Below are positions 10,974 to 11,755 of a DNA stretch of 11,755 nt, piece after piece. The stretch is taken from assembly GCA_964360375.1 (NCBI GenBank), contig CAYHWG010000033.1, forward strand, positions 1 to 11,755, written 5' to 3'. This stretch comes from XYB2-FULL-45-11 sp964360375. GTDB lineage: Bacteria; Patescibacteriota; Patescibacteriia; UBA9934; GWF2-40-263. Position 1 is the first letter of the stretch. Every line of letters starts with the position of its first letter. The position numbers were made by a program, and so were the translations under genes. The notes under the pieces are model-generated. The model searched no databases, had not been told where the DNA came from, and saw only the letters and a program-made list of their open reading frames with translations.

Positions 10974-11063
10974 TGTCATTGCGAGGAGGAGTCATCGACG
11001 ACGAAGCAATCTTTTCTTCGGAAATACAAGGATTGCTTCGTCGTATAACTCCTCGCAATGACA
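10974..11063. repeat. 90-nt palindromic element (copy C) between dnaB and ybaB
   Basis: Outer arms TGTCATTGCGAGGAG (10974-10988) and its complement (11049-11063), and inner arms CGACGAAGCAATC (10999-11011) and complement (11031-11043), are perfect. The total length equals copy B in tgt (90 bases), although the loop (19 bases) and right spacer (5 bases) differ from those of copy B (12 and 10 bases). The rest of the dnaB-ybaB gap (10930-11125) holds only AT-rich sequence with a weak 5-bp hairpin at 11111-11125. Confidence 0.93.
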
Positions 11064-11125
11064 AAAGATGAGTTTTGCAACGGTCTCACAGATGATAAAA
11101 ATTTTTATTTAATGCTTCTCGCATT

Positions 11126-11755
<630 letters not shown>

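Noticed and set aside
10974..11063. Palindromic copies as a CRISPR array
   Set aside because: The copies are far apart, two lie beside or inside genes, and there are no regular spacers or cas genes.
10974..11063. Copy C as an intrinsic terminator for dnaB
   Set aside because: The stem is long but has no T-run after it on the minus strand. It could still slow polymerase, but the sequence supports a repeat better.

Overview
The window (11,755 bases, moderate G+C) looks like ordinary chromosome from a small-genome bacterium, most likely a Candidate Phyla Radiation (Patescibacteria) lineage. This is inferred from the WecA-type transferase with a GEGGS motif instead of GDSGS, the tight gene packing, few Shine-Dalgarno sites, and several families of intergenic palindromes that I associate with such genomes. 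The standard code fits: tgt, recR and the AAA gene end in TGA, and the housekeeping genes contain no in-frame TGA. No plasmid, phage, transposase or CRISPR signal is seen.

Layout. Positions 1-203 hold a possible minus-strand gene start running off the window, two stem-loops and a palindromic repeat. Next come dnaK (204-2093) and dnaJ (2139-3209), separated by a GC-rich hairpin and closed by a terminator. A small heptad-repeat protein (3350-3742) has its own strong promoter, placed so that its mRNA would be nearly leaderless. An unrecognised gene lies on the minus strand (3799-4365) and shares a divergent promoter region with tgt. An overlapping plus-strand cluster follows: tgt (queuosine tRNA modification), a degenerate single-domain ClpB/ClpC-like AAA protein, and a WecA/TagO-type glycosyl-phosphate transferase. 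Then come rplU (bL21) with its own promoter and terminator, and an ABC exporter half-transporter. A bidirectional terminator separates these from the minus-strand genes dnaB (partial), ybaB and recR.

The most notable content is a set of palindromic elements. A 90-nt element (TGTCATTGCGAGGAG termini, inner arms CGACGAAGCAATC) sits intergenically between dnaB and ybaB. A second 90-nt copy sits inside the tgt reading frame, adding exactly 30 codons. A different 51-nt palindrome of about 82% G+C adds exactly 17 codons elsewhere in tgt. A longer composite relative fills the ybaB-recR gap and reaches the recR start. A relative of another subfamily lies just upstream of dnaK. Conceptually deleting both tgt inserts restores an ordinary TGT protein, so they resemble the protein-embedded palindromic elements described in Rickettsia.
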